Shown here in pieces: positions 8,563 to 17,925 of a stretch of 56,168 nucleotides of DNA (position 1 is the stretch's first letter; the number at the start of each line of letters is the position of its first letter). The notes under the pieces were generated by a model. That model made no database searches. It was not told where the DNA came from and saw only the letters and a program-made list of their open reading frames with translations. Made by a program: the position numbers and the translations under genes. The DNA lies in contig NZ_PPPX01000011.1 of the NCBI RefSeq assembly GCF_002902305.1, positions 190,506 to 246,673 of the forward strand. Direction: 5' to 3'. The stretch is from Staphylococcus argensis. Its GTDB lineage: Bacteria > Bacillota > Bacilli > Staphylococcales > Staphylococcaceae.

Positions 8563-9180
8563 ATGACAGAAGATCGACGTATCCGTAAAACGAAAGAGGC
8601 CATTAAATATGCGCTCATCGATTTATTGAAGCATAAAACACTTGAAAAGATTACGATTAAAGATATCACAGAAAGCGCGGATATCAATCGAGGCACTTTT
8701 TACCTACATTATCTAGATAAATATGACCTGCTTGAACAAATCGAAGACGAATATATCGAACGCCTCTCACAATCCTTAGATTACGATTTATTTCTTACCC
8801 CTCATATTGATGCCGAAACGTTTGCGCGCGAATTTGCTACGAAGATATTGTGCAATATTCTCTATTATATAGGCGATAATCTTGAATTCTACCGCGTCGT
8901 ACTCAACATTGGACATACGACACGTATTGAGGAGAAGATTAGAGAGACGATGTTTAAGAATATGGATAAACACATCACCCAGCAAGATATGATATCGGGT
9001 GTACCGAAGAGTTATTTCCAAAGTTACGTAGCCGGTGCAACAATTTCTTTTATTAAACACTGGGTTCAAGATGACAATCCTCCGAGTGCTGATCTCGTCG
9101 TCGATTATTTGTTTAAGATAGTTTACAATGGTCCGCTTCGTCTCATGGCAAGCGAGCATTCGGATAATCAAAATAAATAG
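8563..9180 (+). CDS. TetR/AcrR family regulator
   Basis: 205 aa. The N-terminal helix-turn-helix is clear: ALIDLLKHKTLEKITIKDI, then INRGTFYLHYLDKYDLL. The C-terminal ligand domain is of the TetR_C_8-like type seen beside YhgE/Pip genes in Firmicutes. It is transcribed divergently from that exporter, with palindromes in between. ATG 8563 is preceded by aagaaggg. Confidence 0.85.
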   Translation: MTEDRRIRKTKEAIKYALIDLLKHKTLEKITIKDITESADINRGTFYLHYLDKYDLLEQIEDEYIERLSQSLDYDLFLTPHIDAETFAREFATKILCNILYYIGDNLEFYRVVLNIGHTTRIEEKIRETMFKNMDKHITQQDMISGVPKSYFQSYVAGATISFIKHWVQDDNPPSADLVVDYLFKIVYNGPLRLMASEHSDNQNK

Positions 9181-9248
9181 TTGTAACACGACTCATTATT
9201 AGATAATATTAATAAAGTAGTTAACATAAGAAAGGATTGCTGTCACAG

Positions 9249-10190
9249 ATGATTACAGCATATACACAAACACCCACTGAGATTAATGAGACAACGTTAA
9301 ATCAGAATCCTGATTGGATTAATGTGATTGAACCTGAGCGTGAAGAGGTCGATCAACTCATCGAACAGTTTAATGTTCCGGAAGATTTCTTACGTGACCC
9401 ATTGGATTCTGAAGAAAGTGCACGTATCGAATATGACGATGAAACAGGCTATTCGTTGATTATCATCGACTTGCCAGTGGTGAATAGCTCTAACTTGAAG
9501 GTCTTGTCCTTTATCACACAACCCCTCGGTATCATCATCGGAAATAAACGTATGTTTACTGTTTGTGATACAGACAATGAGTTTCTGGAGAACTTTGCCC
9601 GTTTCGACAGTGAAATCAACTTGAAATATCGCAGTCAGTTCGCACTCAATATCCTACTGACGATTGCGAATCACTATAACCGTAATTTGCGCCTACTCAA
9701 CAAGTCGCGTTTACGTATTGAGAAACGCTTGAAGAATAATGTGACGAATAAGCAACTATACAATTTGATGGAAGTCGAGAAGAGTTTGGTTTACTTCTTA
9801 GCTGCGTTAAAAGGCAACGATAATATTATTAAGAAATTGTTCCGTTTACCTGCTATGCATCGCTACGAAGAAGATGAGGAACTTCTGGAAGACCTCGTTA
9901 TTGAGAACAACCAAGCGATTGAAACGACTGAACTTTATACGAATATCCTTGAAAGTATTACGACATCCTACTCGTCACTACTTTCTAATGAAATGAATAA
10001 CACGATGAAGACATTGACTTTATTTACTGTCTTCCTCACTCTACCGACACTCGTCTTTAGTTTCTTCGGTATGAACGTGCCGTTACCTATCGACGATCAT
10101 AGCTATGTATCATGGCTCATCATTATCGGAGTGTCACTTATCTTAGTTACCATCGTCGGTACCCTTTTGTGGAAGAAACGAAAGTTCTAG
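9249..10190 (+). CDS. corA: CorA-family divalent cation (Mg2+/Co2+) transporter
   Basis: 313 aa from ATG 9249, with aaggat 12 bp upstream. A TTG at 9237 overlaps that ribosome site and is less likely. It has a long cytoplasmic N-terminal domain of about 250 residues with charged helices. Two membrane helices at the end are separated by the signature FGMNVPLP, the GMN selectivity motif of CorA pores. The C-terminus ends in LLWKKRKF. No M-box riboswitch is evident in the 68-bp leader. The neighbour TetR gene runs the same way but looks unrelated. Confidence 0.85.
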   Translation: MITAYTQTPTEINETTLNQNPDWINVIEPEREEVDQLIEQFNVPEDFLRDPLDSEESARIEYDDETGYSLIIIDLPVVNSSNLKVLSFITQPLGIIIGNKRMFTVCDTDNEFLENFARFDSEINLKYRSQFALNILLTIANHYNRNLRLLNKSRLRIEKRLKNNVTNKQLYNLMEVEKSLVYFLAALKGNDNIIKKLFRLPAMHRYEEDEELLEDLVIENNQAIETTELYTNILESITTSYSSLLSNEMNNTMKTLTLFTVFLTLPTLVFSFFGMNVPLPIDDHSYVSWLIIIGVSLILVTIVGTLLWKKRKF

Positions 10191-10208
10191 CCATTTACTT
10201 TATTATTA

Positions 10209-10264
10209 AAAACGCGTTATTTCACTATTCTGTAGTAGTTACAGAACTGAAATAACGCGTTGTT
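10209..10264. terminator. bidirectional terminator between corA and scrA
   Basis: A 14-bp stem AACGCGTTATTTCA / TGAAATAACGCGTT with an inner TTCTGTA / TACAGAA stem. A and T runs lie on both sides. It serves the two convergent genes. Confidence 0.9.
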
Positions 10265-10322
10265 TTTATCTCAATATTTAACCTTATTACTATCTATTTA
10301 CCTTACTCAATGGATGTCATTG

Positions 10323-11762
10323 TTAAGCGACATCTTTGTACTTTTTACGATGAGAAAGAATATACGTAATCGCAAATGCTGCAACAAAGGCGATGATCAT
10401 ACCTATACCATAGTGCAACCACCCTTGATGTTTCGCGCTGATGGAAATAAATCCTGGCAAGCCTGCAGTACCTAACGCGATGGCTTTCACTTTAAAGAGT
10501 GAAATGTATGCGGCACCTAAAGCTGAGCCGACGATCGCACCGATAAATGGATAGCGCAGTTTAAGATTGACCCCAAACATCGCAGGTTCAGTAATTCCGA
10601 GCAATGCTGAGATTCCTGCTGCAGATGCAACACCTTTCAATTTCTTGTTCTCTTTCACAATTAAGAAAGCGGCTAATGCAGCTGCACCTTGAGCCACGTT
10701 AGACATCGTTGCGATTGGGAAGATAAATGAGCCGCCTGTTTGTGAACTATCGGCAATCAATTGTGTCTCAATCGCGATGAAACTGTGGTGCATACCTGTG
10801 ATGACAATTGGGGCGTAGAAGAAACCAAAGATGAGTCCGCCAATTGCACCACCGAAATCGTATAACCAAGTCAGACCGTCTGATAACCAATAACCGAGTG
10901 TACGTGTGATTGGACCGACGAATAAGAAAGTGACAAAGGCTGTAACGAAGATCGAAATCAGTGGTGTTAGTAAGTTGTCGAGTACTGTTGGAATGACTTT
11001 ACGTAAACCACGCTCTAATTTCGCTAGGATATAAGAAGCTGCCAACATGGGTAGCACTTGACCTTGATACCCTACTTGATTGATATGTAAGCCAAATAAA
11101 TCCCAATGCGGAATCGCCTTACCTGCCTCCATCGCTTTCGGATACTCGTAAGCATTCATCAATTCTGGATGGACGAGTATCATACCTAGTGCTGCACCTA
11201 AGAATGGATTGCCTCCAAAGCGCTTAGTTGCACTAAATCCTATTAATATAGGAAGTAAAGTGAACGGCGCATTCGCAAAGATGTTAATCATTCCTGCGAG
11301 ACCTTTGAATTGATCATGTACCTCAATCAATGACTTACCATCATAGAATAATCCTGGGGCTGTCAATATATTGTTGAGTCCCATTAAGAGACCGCCCGCC
11401 ACGATAGCCGGGATGATTGGCACGAAGATATCAGATAACATCTTCACGAAACGCTGTAACGGATTCATACGTTGATTACCTTGATCTTTCACTTCTGAAG
11501 TCGTGGATGCTTCCTTGCCTGTGAGTTTCTCTAACTCTGCAAATACCTTATTGACCGTGCCTGAACCTACGATGATTTGATATTGTCCACCTGTGGAGAA
11601 TGTACCCTTGACGACATCCATCTCTCCCAACGCTTTCTCGTCAACGATACTTTCGTCTTTCAGTACGAGGCGTAGTCGTGTCGCACAGTGTGCCATCGCT
11701 TCAAGGTTCTCTTCCCCACCGATCGCTTGTAGTATTTCTTTAGCTGATTGTTTGTAGCTCAT
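10323..11762 (-). CDS. scrA: PTS sugar transporter, sucrose-type EIIBC
   Basis: 479 aa from ATG 11762 (aaaggag 8 bp upstream); longer in-frame starts run through the operator region. The EIIB domain is at about 1-85, with the phosphorylated Cys in AHCATRLRL. The EIIC domain follows, with about ten helices and the conserved GITEPAMFGVNL and GMHHSF motifs. It phosphorylates its sugar during uptake. Sequence alone leaves sucrose versus trehalose open. I favour sucrose because S. xylosus ScrA has nearly the same length, because S. aureus carries a scrA-annotated gene beside rsp (both from memory), and because the promoter has LacI-type operators as expected for ScrR. Confidence 0.8.
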   Translation of the reverse strand: MSYKQSAKEILQAIGGEENLEAMAHCATRLRLVLKDESIVDEKALGEMDVVKGTFSTGGQYQIIVGSGTVNKVFAELEKLTGKEASTTSEVKDQGNQRMNPLQRFVKMLSDIFVPIIPAIVAGGLLMGLNNILTAPGLFYDGKSLIEVHDQFKGLAGMINIFANAPFTLLPILIGFSATKRFGGNPFLGAALGMILVHPELMNAYEYPKAMEAGKAIPHWDLFGLHINQVGYQGQVLPMLAASYILAKLERGLRKVIPTVLDNLLTPLISIFVTAFVTFLFVGPITRTLGYWLSDGLTWLYDFGGAIGGLIFGFFYAPIVITGMHHSFIAIETQLIADSSQTGGSFIFPIATMSNVAQGAAALAAFLIVKENKKLKGVASAAGISALLGITEPAMFGVNLKLRYPFIGAIVGSALGAAYISLFKVKAIALGTAGLPGFISISAKHQGWLHYGIGMIIAFVAAFAITYILSHRKKYKDVA

Positions 11763-11778
11763 GTTTGTCACTCCTTTA

Positions 11779-11837
11779 TAGAACCGGTTCCATAATCTTC
11801 TTATCTTGATTGTAACCGGTTCCAATTCTGAAAGCAA
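11779..11837 (-). promoter_or_regulatory. scrA promoter with two LacI/CcpA-type operators
   Basis: On the minus strand, -35 TTGCTT (11837-11832) and -10 TACAAT (11814-11809) are 17 bp apart. TGTAACCGGTTCCA (11811-11824) covers the spacer and -10 and differs from the cre consensus TGWAANCGNTNWCA at one base. A second palindrome, GAACCGGTTC (11781-11790), lies just downstream of the expected transcription start. The pair fits repression by a LacI-family protein such as ScrR encoded elsewhere, with possible CcpA control. Confidence 0.75.
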
Positions 11838-12035
11838 TTGTTTTTTCAGTATTGTCACAAATGATTTATGCGCAAGTTGTGGGTTGAAGTTTAGTATTTT
11901 TATCTTTAGTTGTTTAAAATGCGCTGATTTTTATAGTAAACTTGCATAATTTTAACTTTTCCTCCAACATTTTTACCCACCTAGTCAAATTTGCGCAATT
12001 AAGTAGTCTTTTTAGTAAAAAATCGCCATTAAGTA

Positions 12036-12064
12036 TTAAGAAATACTCAAAAATGTTATATAAT
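12036..12064 (+). promoter_or_regulatory. rsp promoter
   Basis: TTAAGA (12036-12041), a 17-bp spacer and TATAAT (12059-12064). An inverted repeat (AGTATT/AATACT) overlaps the -35. The start codon is 51 bp downstream of the -10. Confidence 0.6.
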
Positions 12065-12115
12065 AAGTTAACTTCACTTGAGTTTAACCGAATAACTATA
12101 ATAGGAGAACAGAAT

Positions 12116-14221
12116 ATGGAAATTACTTTACACATCCATGATACCATTGAAAGACCTCAACAGCGATGTCTGAACTGCATCAAACTCTATTTCTCTCTCG
12201 ACGGCGAATTAGAATACTATTTAAATGGTTCGGCTTATATTAATGAGGGAAAGATCCTCATCATTAACCACGGAGATTTATATCAGATTGAACGAGGGCA
12301 ACAAGTCGTGGAGTTAACCCTTCCGCTCAATTACCTCTTGTCTATCTATCCAAAGTTACTGAATGCTTATCTCGATAATTCGTTACTACAGAATCATGAG
12401 TATTTGAAACATTTAATCCTTAAGATGTTTCGCTCACAAACAGATCAACAAGCGTCTAATCAGAAACTGCTTGAAGAGATGCTGTCTATCTTAAAGCGCG
12501 AAACCCTCATTAACTACAATTATCCTTATCTTCCCCATGTGCGAACGAATCATAGCACACTTAATCAGATGATAAAGTACATTAATGACCATACCGAGAA
12601 GAACGTGACGATCGGAGAGATTTCTCAAGCTTTCTTCGTGTCGCCCTCATACATTTCTTTACTATTTAAACGAATGCTACACATGTCATTCAAAGACTAT
12701 ATTTCAAGTTTAAAGGTAGCTCTCTCGCTCCAACCACTGCTTTCTGAGAAGCATTCACTATCACATATAGCAGAACAACTTGGATATCATACAGTTAACA
12801 ATTTCACACGTCATTTTAAGGAAATGATAGGACTACCGCCTCATCAATTTCGGTCACGCCATGCGATTGCTAGAGATATGACGATCCACGTGGGTAGAAT
12901 CAATCCGAATATCTACCATGAGTATATGAAACATTCTGTTGCTGAACAGCCGTTAATGTTCAACTATACGACAATTAATTTAACAAGTTCACTGAACGCA
13001 CAGGAAACTCAATCATTTAAGACATTCATCCATATTAAGGACCTGAACGATTTATTTAGTCAAATCTTTATTAATGAAGAGAATATGCAACTTTCTTCAT
13101 TGACGAACCCTTACATTATACTTGAGGAAGCCCAACCGCTCATCTTTAGCGAGGCACAACGGCCACTCTTGTTAAAATATATCGATAAACATTTTAATCA
13201 AAATATTGGTTTCGCCCTCACCTTACACACGCTAGAAGAAGTACAGGGGGTAGAATCACTCATTGCGCAACTGTATTTGTACAAGCCGAGTTATCTATCA
13301 GCGAATCATCATGTGAAGCTGATGCTGATTTATGATGCAAGCGAAATGGCGCAGTGTGACATTGAACATTCTATTAATAAATTGAGAAAAAGCTATCCTC
13401 AAATCCAGTTCGCATTGAAACTTGAAGACTGGCTTAAACAAGTCGAGGGGATTAAACAAGCAGCACTTAATTTGAAGCAGCTAAGTTGTGATTATTACTT
13501 CATTAGTATTGATCAAAGTGAAACGTTGACGTTACTGCAAGAACTCCATCCTTCCTTTCAACATTGCAAAACACCGATTGACTACTTCGATGCACTTTCA
13601 CGTATGTTGGATATTTCGAGTGGTCAATGGATCCATCAACATATCACGAAGTTACAATTTATTGATGCGCATAATCCGACTGAAGTGCACCTTTCTGAAA
13701 TGATCACCTACGTAAGTCAGCTCTTAGCACGAGGGATTAGCGTGAGTTTCGATTTGAAGGGATCCTCGCGTTCAGCTGTCGCCCTTCTCAACCATCACGG
13801 TATTCAGAAGCCCATTACGCATATTTATCAATTTCTAAAACCATTCGTCAACACAACGGTACATTTCCATTCCAACTATTTAATCGGCTTACAAGGCGAA
13901 ACGATTCACCTCTTATTGTTTAATACATTGAATCAACGCCGATTGAGCACAAACGTTCAGCGTTTTAAACTCACTAACCCATACCACTCAGAGTCTTTAC
14001 GCTTTACTCAGACGCTCAACCGTGACCATGGTTTTATTGATGATGCGCTACCTGAGCAATTTCAACACACGTTGATTGACGATGAGATTCTTAAGCATAT
14101 GCGTTTGAGTAACACACCTAAATCCGAACTGGTCAGCTGTGATTTCAACCATGAAGAAGATCAAATTGTTGAGCTTTATAAGGACGAAATTAAATATATT
14201 CGTATCTTCCCTCCGCGTTAG
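12116..14221 (+). CDS. rsp: AraC-family regulator Rsp
   Basis: 701 aa from ATG 12116 (taggaga 8 bp upstream); this equals the length I recall for S. aureus Rsp. Layout: an N-terminal cupin-like region, an AraC double helix-turn-helix at about 147-245 (VTIGEISQAFFVSPSYISLL and LSHIAEQLGYHTVNNFTRHF), then a 450-residue C-terminal domain resembling a glycosyl-hydrolase fold as in other large staphylococcal AraC proteins. Rsp in S. aureus controls surface proteins, biofilm and cytotoxicity. It is divergent from scrA, as in S. aureus. The 353-bp gap is too small for a full copy of the roughly 1.2-kb SSR42 RNA that lies upstream of rsp there. Confidence 0.8.
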   Translation: MEITLHIHDTIERPQQRCLNCIKLYFSLDGELEYYLNGSAYINEGKILIINHGDLYQIERGQQVVELTLPLNYLLSIYPKLLNAYLDNSLLQNHEYLKHLILKMFRSQTDQQASNQKLLEEMLSILKRETLINYNYPYLPHVRTNHSTLNQMIKYINDHTEKNVTIGEISQAFFVSPSYISLLFKRMLHMSFKDYISSLKVALSLQPLLSEKHSLSHIAEQLGYHTVNNFTRHFKEMIGLPPHQFRSRHAIARDMTIHVGRINPNIYHEYMKHSVAEQPLMFNYTTINLTSSLNAQETQSFKTFIHIKDLNDLFSQIFINEENMQLSSLTNPYIILEEAQPLIFSEAQRPLLLKYIDKHFNQNIGFALTLHTLEEVQGVESLIAQLYLYKPSYLSANHHVKLMLIYDASEMAQCDIEHSINKLRKSYPQIQFALKLEDWLKQVEGIKQAALNLKQLSCDYYFISIDQSETLTLLQELHPSFQHCKTPIDYFDALSRMLDISSGQWIHQHITKLQFIDAHNPTEVHLSEMITYVSQLLARGISVSFDLKGSSRSAVALLNHHGIQKPITHIYQFLKPFVNTTVHFHSNYLIGLQGETIHLLLFNTLNQRRLSTNVQRFKLTNPYHSESLRFTQTLNRDHGFIDDALPEQFQHTLIDDEILKHMRLSNTPKSELVSCDFNHEEDQIVELYKDEIKYIRIFPPR

Positions 14222-14331
14222 GGAATGAGACAGAAATCTTGATTTAGTTATCTCATCCCCGCAAGGTTGACTAATGTTTGAGACAGCGTTAGCTTTCTTA
14301 AATACAGTCGAGATCGAGACTCTCCTACTTA
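14221..14331 (+). repeat. intergenic repeat family A, copy 1
   Basis: Starts at the last base of the rsp stop codon. First hairpin GGGAATGAGA / TCTCATCCCC around ACAGAAATC. A second, weaker hairpin has the AGCGTTAGC loop. Relatives are at 31242, 36686 and inside family B copies 2 and 4. The rest of the gap to 14461 holds no other signal apart from the next gene's ribosome site. Confidence 0.7.
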
Positions 14332-14461
14332 CAATAAACGAATGCGTCGATTTTGTTACAATTTGTAGTGGAAAAGTGTTCAGAGAAAGTACAAATTATT
14401 GCATACGCTCGCAAATTTCGATATAAAGAAGTTAAAATGATTTTAAAAAGGAGATTTTAAG

Positions 14462-14803
14462 GTGAAAGGTAAAGGACTAGCAATAACGCTAAGTGCGATT
14501 ATGATCATCGTGTGTATTATCTTCGTGATTATCATGTTCGCTTCAGGTCAGAAGGAAACATATTATGGTTACATGAAAGATGATACGACAGCTGAAAAAA
14601 TCGTCAGCGAAGAAACACATAAAGTAACAAAAGATGTGAAACTCCCATCAGAATCTGGTTTCTCACCTAAAAAAGGTGATTTCGTGAAATTATCTAAATC
14701 TAAAGACGATGATAAATTCACTAAAATGAAAGTCGTAAAACACGACGATGTCCCTCACGGATTAATGATGAAAATCCATAAAATGCATATGAATGGTATG
14801 TAA
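14462..14803 (+). CDS. small YxeA/DUF1093-like anchored protein
   Basis: 113 aa from GTG 14462 (aaggag 8 bp upstream). One N-terminal membrane helix (about 7-28) acts as a signal anchor. A short extracytoplasmic domain follows with TYYGYMK and KKGDFVKLS segments, and the C-terminus is rich in His and Met (MMKIHKMHMNGM). Length and pattern resemble DUF1093/YxeA proteins, but this is a loose match. The His/Met tail could bind metal, which is speculative. A strong terminator follows, so it is probably monocistronic. Confidence 0.6.
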   Translation: MKGKGLAITLSAIMIIVCIIFVIIMFASGQKETYYGYMKDDTTAEKIVSEETHKVTKDVKLPSESGFSPKKGDFVKLSKSKDDDKFTKMKVVKHDDVPHGLMMKIHKMHMNGM

Positions 14804-14808
14804 ATGTT

Positions 14809-14848
14809 AATGACCACGGAGATTTAAGTATCGCCGTGGTCATTTTTT
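14809..14848 (+). terminator. intrinsic terminator
   Basis: AATGACCACGG / CCGTGGTCATT stem with a 14-nt loop, then T6. Confidence 0.9.
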
Positions 14849-14996
14849 AGTTTGTAAGAAACCGTTCGAAATTAAGAGCAATCTATAGCAATACTAATCT
14901 TAATCATAGTGTGTTAATTCAAAACGAATATAAGAAATCTCCTTATTCAATAAATAAAGAAAGATTATATTCAAAATTTCATATTAGTATGAACAC

Positions 14997-15126
14997 GCTT
15001 TCAAATACGATTCGAGACACTTGAGGGAACAAGGCTGCAATGAAAATCCATTTCTTGAGCTATCTAAGCGAAAGAAATTAGTTGAATGCAGCCCCCTAAG
15101 TAAGCGAGAATCGGTAAACTGAAAGC
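14997..15126 (+). repeat. intergenic repeat family B, copy 1
   Basis: Nested inverted repeats: outer GCTTTCA / TGAAAGC and GATTC / GAATC, inner GGCTGCA (15033-15039) / TGCAGCC (15087-15093), apical TTTCTT / AAGAAA. The invariant strings GAAAATCCA and TTAGTTGA lie between the inner stem and the apical hairpin. It sits between convergent genes. The stretch 14849-14996 holds no recognisable feature. Confidence 0.8.
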
Positions 15127-15176
15127 AAGTCTACTATAGATTTCTAGCTAACTTATTTAGAACAATTCATTCTTAT

Positions 15177-16457
15177 TTATGAATAAGAATTTAAATAATC
15201 TTTCATTTTTTGTTTATCAAACACGCCTTCTGATTTAGCAATAACAATCGTTGATAGTGAGTTACCCATCACGTTAACACATGTACGTACCATATCGAGG
15301 ATACGGTCGATACCGATGATGAGTGCTAAACCTGTGGCTGGAATATGCATCGCGGAGAACGTAGTGATGAGTACCACGATGGATACACCTGGCACCCCTG
15401 CCATACCTTTAGATGCAACCATGAGTGTGAGAATCAACATGATTTGTTCTCCGATACCCATGTGCATGCCATACATTTGAGCTACAAAGATCGCTGCAAT
15501 GGATTGGTATAATGCTGAGCCATCTAAGTTAAATGTATAGCCGATAGGAATAACGAATGATGTAATTTCTTTCGGTGAACCGAAACGTTCCATCTTTTGC
15601 ATCAAGATCGGCAATACAGATTCTGAGCTTGATGTTGAGAATGCCAGCAATAATTCATTTTTCAAGATCTTCATAATAGAGAAGATGTTCACGCCGCATA
15701 ACCATGCGACAAAGCCAAGTACAACGACGACGAAGAAGATCATTGACCCTACTACCACTAAGAGTAACTTTAATAGTGGTAAAAGTGCTGACGCTCCGAA
15801 TGTCATAATTGTTGTACAAATGAAGGCGAATACACCGATTGGTGCTAATTTCAAGATTTTGTTAATCATCCAGAAGACCGCTTCTAATGTTCCATTGAGG
15901 AAACTTTTAACAGGTTCAGCTTTATTACCGATAGCGGATAAGGCTAAACCGAAGAATACTGCGAAAAAGATAATCGGTAGCAATTCGCCAGATGTTAAAG
16001 CTTCGAACAAGTTCTTCGGCACAATATTCACGATGGTATCGATAAAGTGATGACCATACGAAGATGCTTGTTCCGCATGTTTCGCATTGGTTTCGTATGT
16101 AGAGATGTCACCTTTAGGGAGCTTATCCTTATCGAGTCCCACACCTGGTTTAAAGATGTTCGCAAAGATAATACCTAAAGCAATGGCAACTGTAGTAATA
16201 ATTTCAAAGTAGATAATCGTCTTCGCACCATAGCGTCCGACTTTCTTTGACTCACCAATATTTGAAATCGAAAGTGCTAAAGAACAGAACACGACAGGTA
16301 TAACGATCATCTTAATTAGATTTAAGAAGATGTCGCCAAATGGTTTAATGTAGTTGACGAGTTCAGTATGACCATAGAGTAACAATCCCACGATCACACC
16401 TAATACGAGGGCTATTGTGACTTGCATTGGTAAACTGACTTTTTTCAATATTTTCAT
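15177..16457 (-). CDS. gltT: Na+/H+-glutamate/aspartate symporter (DAACS family)
   Basis: 426 aa from ATG 16457, with an aaggggga ribosome site 10 bp upstream. It has eight membrane helices plus two re-entrant loops. DAACS signatures include a serine-rich STSSSESVLP loop, the NLDGSALY motif of helix 7 and GVPGVSIVVL of hairpin 2. These make up the substrate and cation sites of glutamate transporters. Its position after rsp matches S. aureus gltT. In S. aureus I recall sarZ a little further on; no MarR-type gene is visible here. Confidence 0.85.
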   Translation of the reverse strand: MKILKKVSLPMQVTIALVLGVIVGLLLYGHTELVNYIKPFGDIFLNLIKMIVIPVVFCSLALSISNIGESKKVGRYGAKTIIYFEIITTVAIALGIIFANIFKPGVGLDKDKLPKGDISTYETNAKHAEQASSYGHHFIDTIVNIVPKNLFEALTSGELLPIIFFAVFFGLALSAIGNKAEPVKSFLNGTLEAVFWMINKILKLAPIGVFAFICTTIMTFGASALLPLLKLLLVVVGSMIFFVVVVLGFVAWLCGVNIFSIMKILKNELLLAFSTSSSESVLPILMQKMERFGSPKEITSFVIPIGYTFNLDGSALYQSIAAIFVAQMYGMHMGIGEQIMLILTLMVASKGMAGVPGVSIVVLITTFSAMHIPATGLALIIGIDRILDMVRTCVNVMGNSLSTIVIAKSEGVFDKQKMKDYLNSYS

Positions 16458-16737
16458 GTAGGTTCTTCCCCCTTTTTTAACAACCTCCTTTATTATACCA
16501 AAGAACCCCATTTTAGCATATAAAAGTTATCATTCTTTGTTTACCTTTCAAACTATAAACATAATAATTACACTAAAAGTGTATATTTAAGTAACATTAA
16601 TAATGTTAGAATTCGCTATACTTCTATCGTCTACAACCCTAATTATGTCAACGTATTCATATTTTCGATGATATAGATAACTTTTATTCATAAGCTTAAA
16701 TTGAACTATAATCGCTTATTTCTATATTTGAGTTACA

Positions 16738-17634
16738 TCATTTGCTTTTAAAAACAGATAAAAAGATGACCATAAAGATAATCATCCCTACACCTAATAA
16801 TTGCCAAGGACCGAAGCTATCTCCTAGCCAAAGTACAGATACAACTAATGCAGTTAATGGTTCTATCGTACCTAATAAACTGGATTCTTGCGGGTAAAGA
16901 TACTGCAAACTGGCAATAAAGAACCAAAACGCAAACATCGTACCAAAGATAATAGCGCAGAATAATAGAATATAAGTAAATGGCGTCCACCCTGCTGTAT
17001 CTACCTCCCATGGTGGGTAGAAGATTGAGAGTGCGATACCACCGATCAACATCGCCCATCCAACAATATTAACAGAGCCCCACTGTGCTAATAATTTCGC
17101 TGGATAAAGCGTGTAGAATGCAAGGGCTAAAGCTGATCCAAGACCCCAGAAAATTGCTGGTAAGGGTACGGATAATTCAGAAATTGAACCATTCGTTAAT
17201 AATAAGAAGGAACCAACGAGTGCAAGAATCACTGCCATAATTTCTTTAAACTGAAGTGGTATAACTTTGCGTAAGACGAGATAAATGATGATAACGACAG
17301 GTCCCAAATATTGTAGCAACGTTGCAACTGTCGCATTACCATAATTGATTGAAGCCATAAAGGTATATTGTACGGCTAACATACCGAGAATACCGTATAC
17401 AATTACTTGAAAAACGGTGTGCTTCGAGCGCCATAAAGTGAAGGTCCGCTTGCCGTTCGTAAAGGCAGAAATCATTATTAAAAGTACCCCCGAAATGAGT
17501 AAACGAACAGCCACTAACCAATTGACTGAAATATGTACCTCTTGGAAGAGATATTGTGACATAACGCCACCGACACCCCACAGAATTGCACCCGTAATCA
17601 CTAAGACAAATCCTAATAAGCGTTGTTGTTTCAA
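16738..17634 (-). CDS. EamA/DMT-family transporter
   Basis: 298 aa from TTG 17634, chosen because aagggtgg lies 9 bp upstream; the in-frame GTG at 17646 is part of that ribosome site. It has ten membrane helices in two EamA repeats (about 10-135 and 150-295), each with GxxLWG- or PLTALV-type packing motifs. The family exports small metabolites, amino acids or drugs; the substrate is unknown. It is monocistronic, with no clear terminator seen in the 280-bp gap on its left. Confidence 0.8.
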   Translation of the reverse strand: MKQQRLLGFVLVITGAILWGVGGVMSQYLFQEVHISVNWLVAVRLLISGVLLIMISAFTNGKRTFTLWRSKHTVFQVIVYGILGMLAVQYTFMASINYGNATVATLLQYLGPVVIIIYLVLRKVIPLQFKEIMAVILALVGSFLLLTNGSISELSVPLPAIFWGLGSALALAFYTLYPAKLLAQWGSVNIVGWAMLIGGIALSIFYPPWEVDTAGWTPFTYILLFCAIIFGTMFAFWFFIASLQYLYPQESSLLGTIEPLTALVVSVLWLGDSFGPWQLLGVGMIIFMVIFLSVFKSK

Positions 17635-17815
17635 GATTGTCGCCACCCTTCTTATTCATTGTATTAATACTAATTTAACACCTTAATTCTTAGCAACACA
17701 ATAGAATAATGTGAATATAGAAACGTTATTTTGAATCTTGAAACATACGGAATGAAGCATCGAAATAAACGGCGTTACGCTGTCGTTTATACCCACTCAT
17801 TATACGCACTAAAAT

Positions 17816-17860
17816 ACGCTCTGATGAATCAAGAAACATCTTCTCAATTCACCAGAGCGT
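17816..17860 (-). terminator. terminator after the DUF3139-like gene
   Basis: ACGCTCTGATGAAT / ATTCACCAGAGCGT stem (one G-T pair) with a 17-nt loop. On the minus strand it is followed by ATTTTAG. A smaller hairpin sits at about 17766-17790. Confidence 0.7.
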
Positions 17861-17925
17861 TGAGTCATCCTATTTATTATGCGGCTAATAGCACAACTGA
17901 TCTATGCTATCTCACTTACATTACA

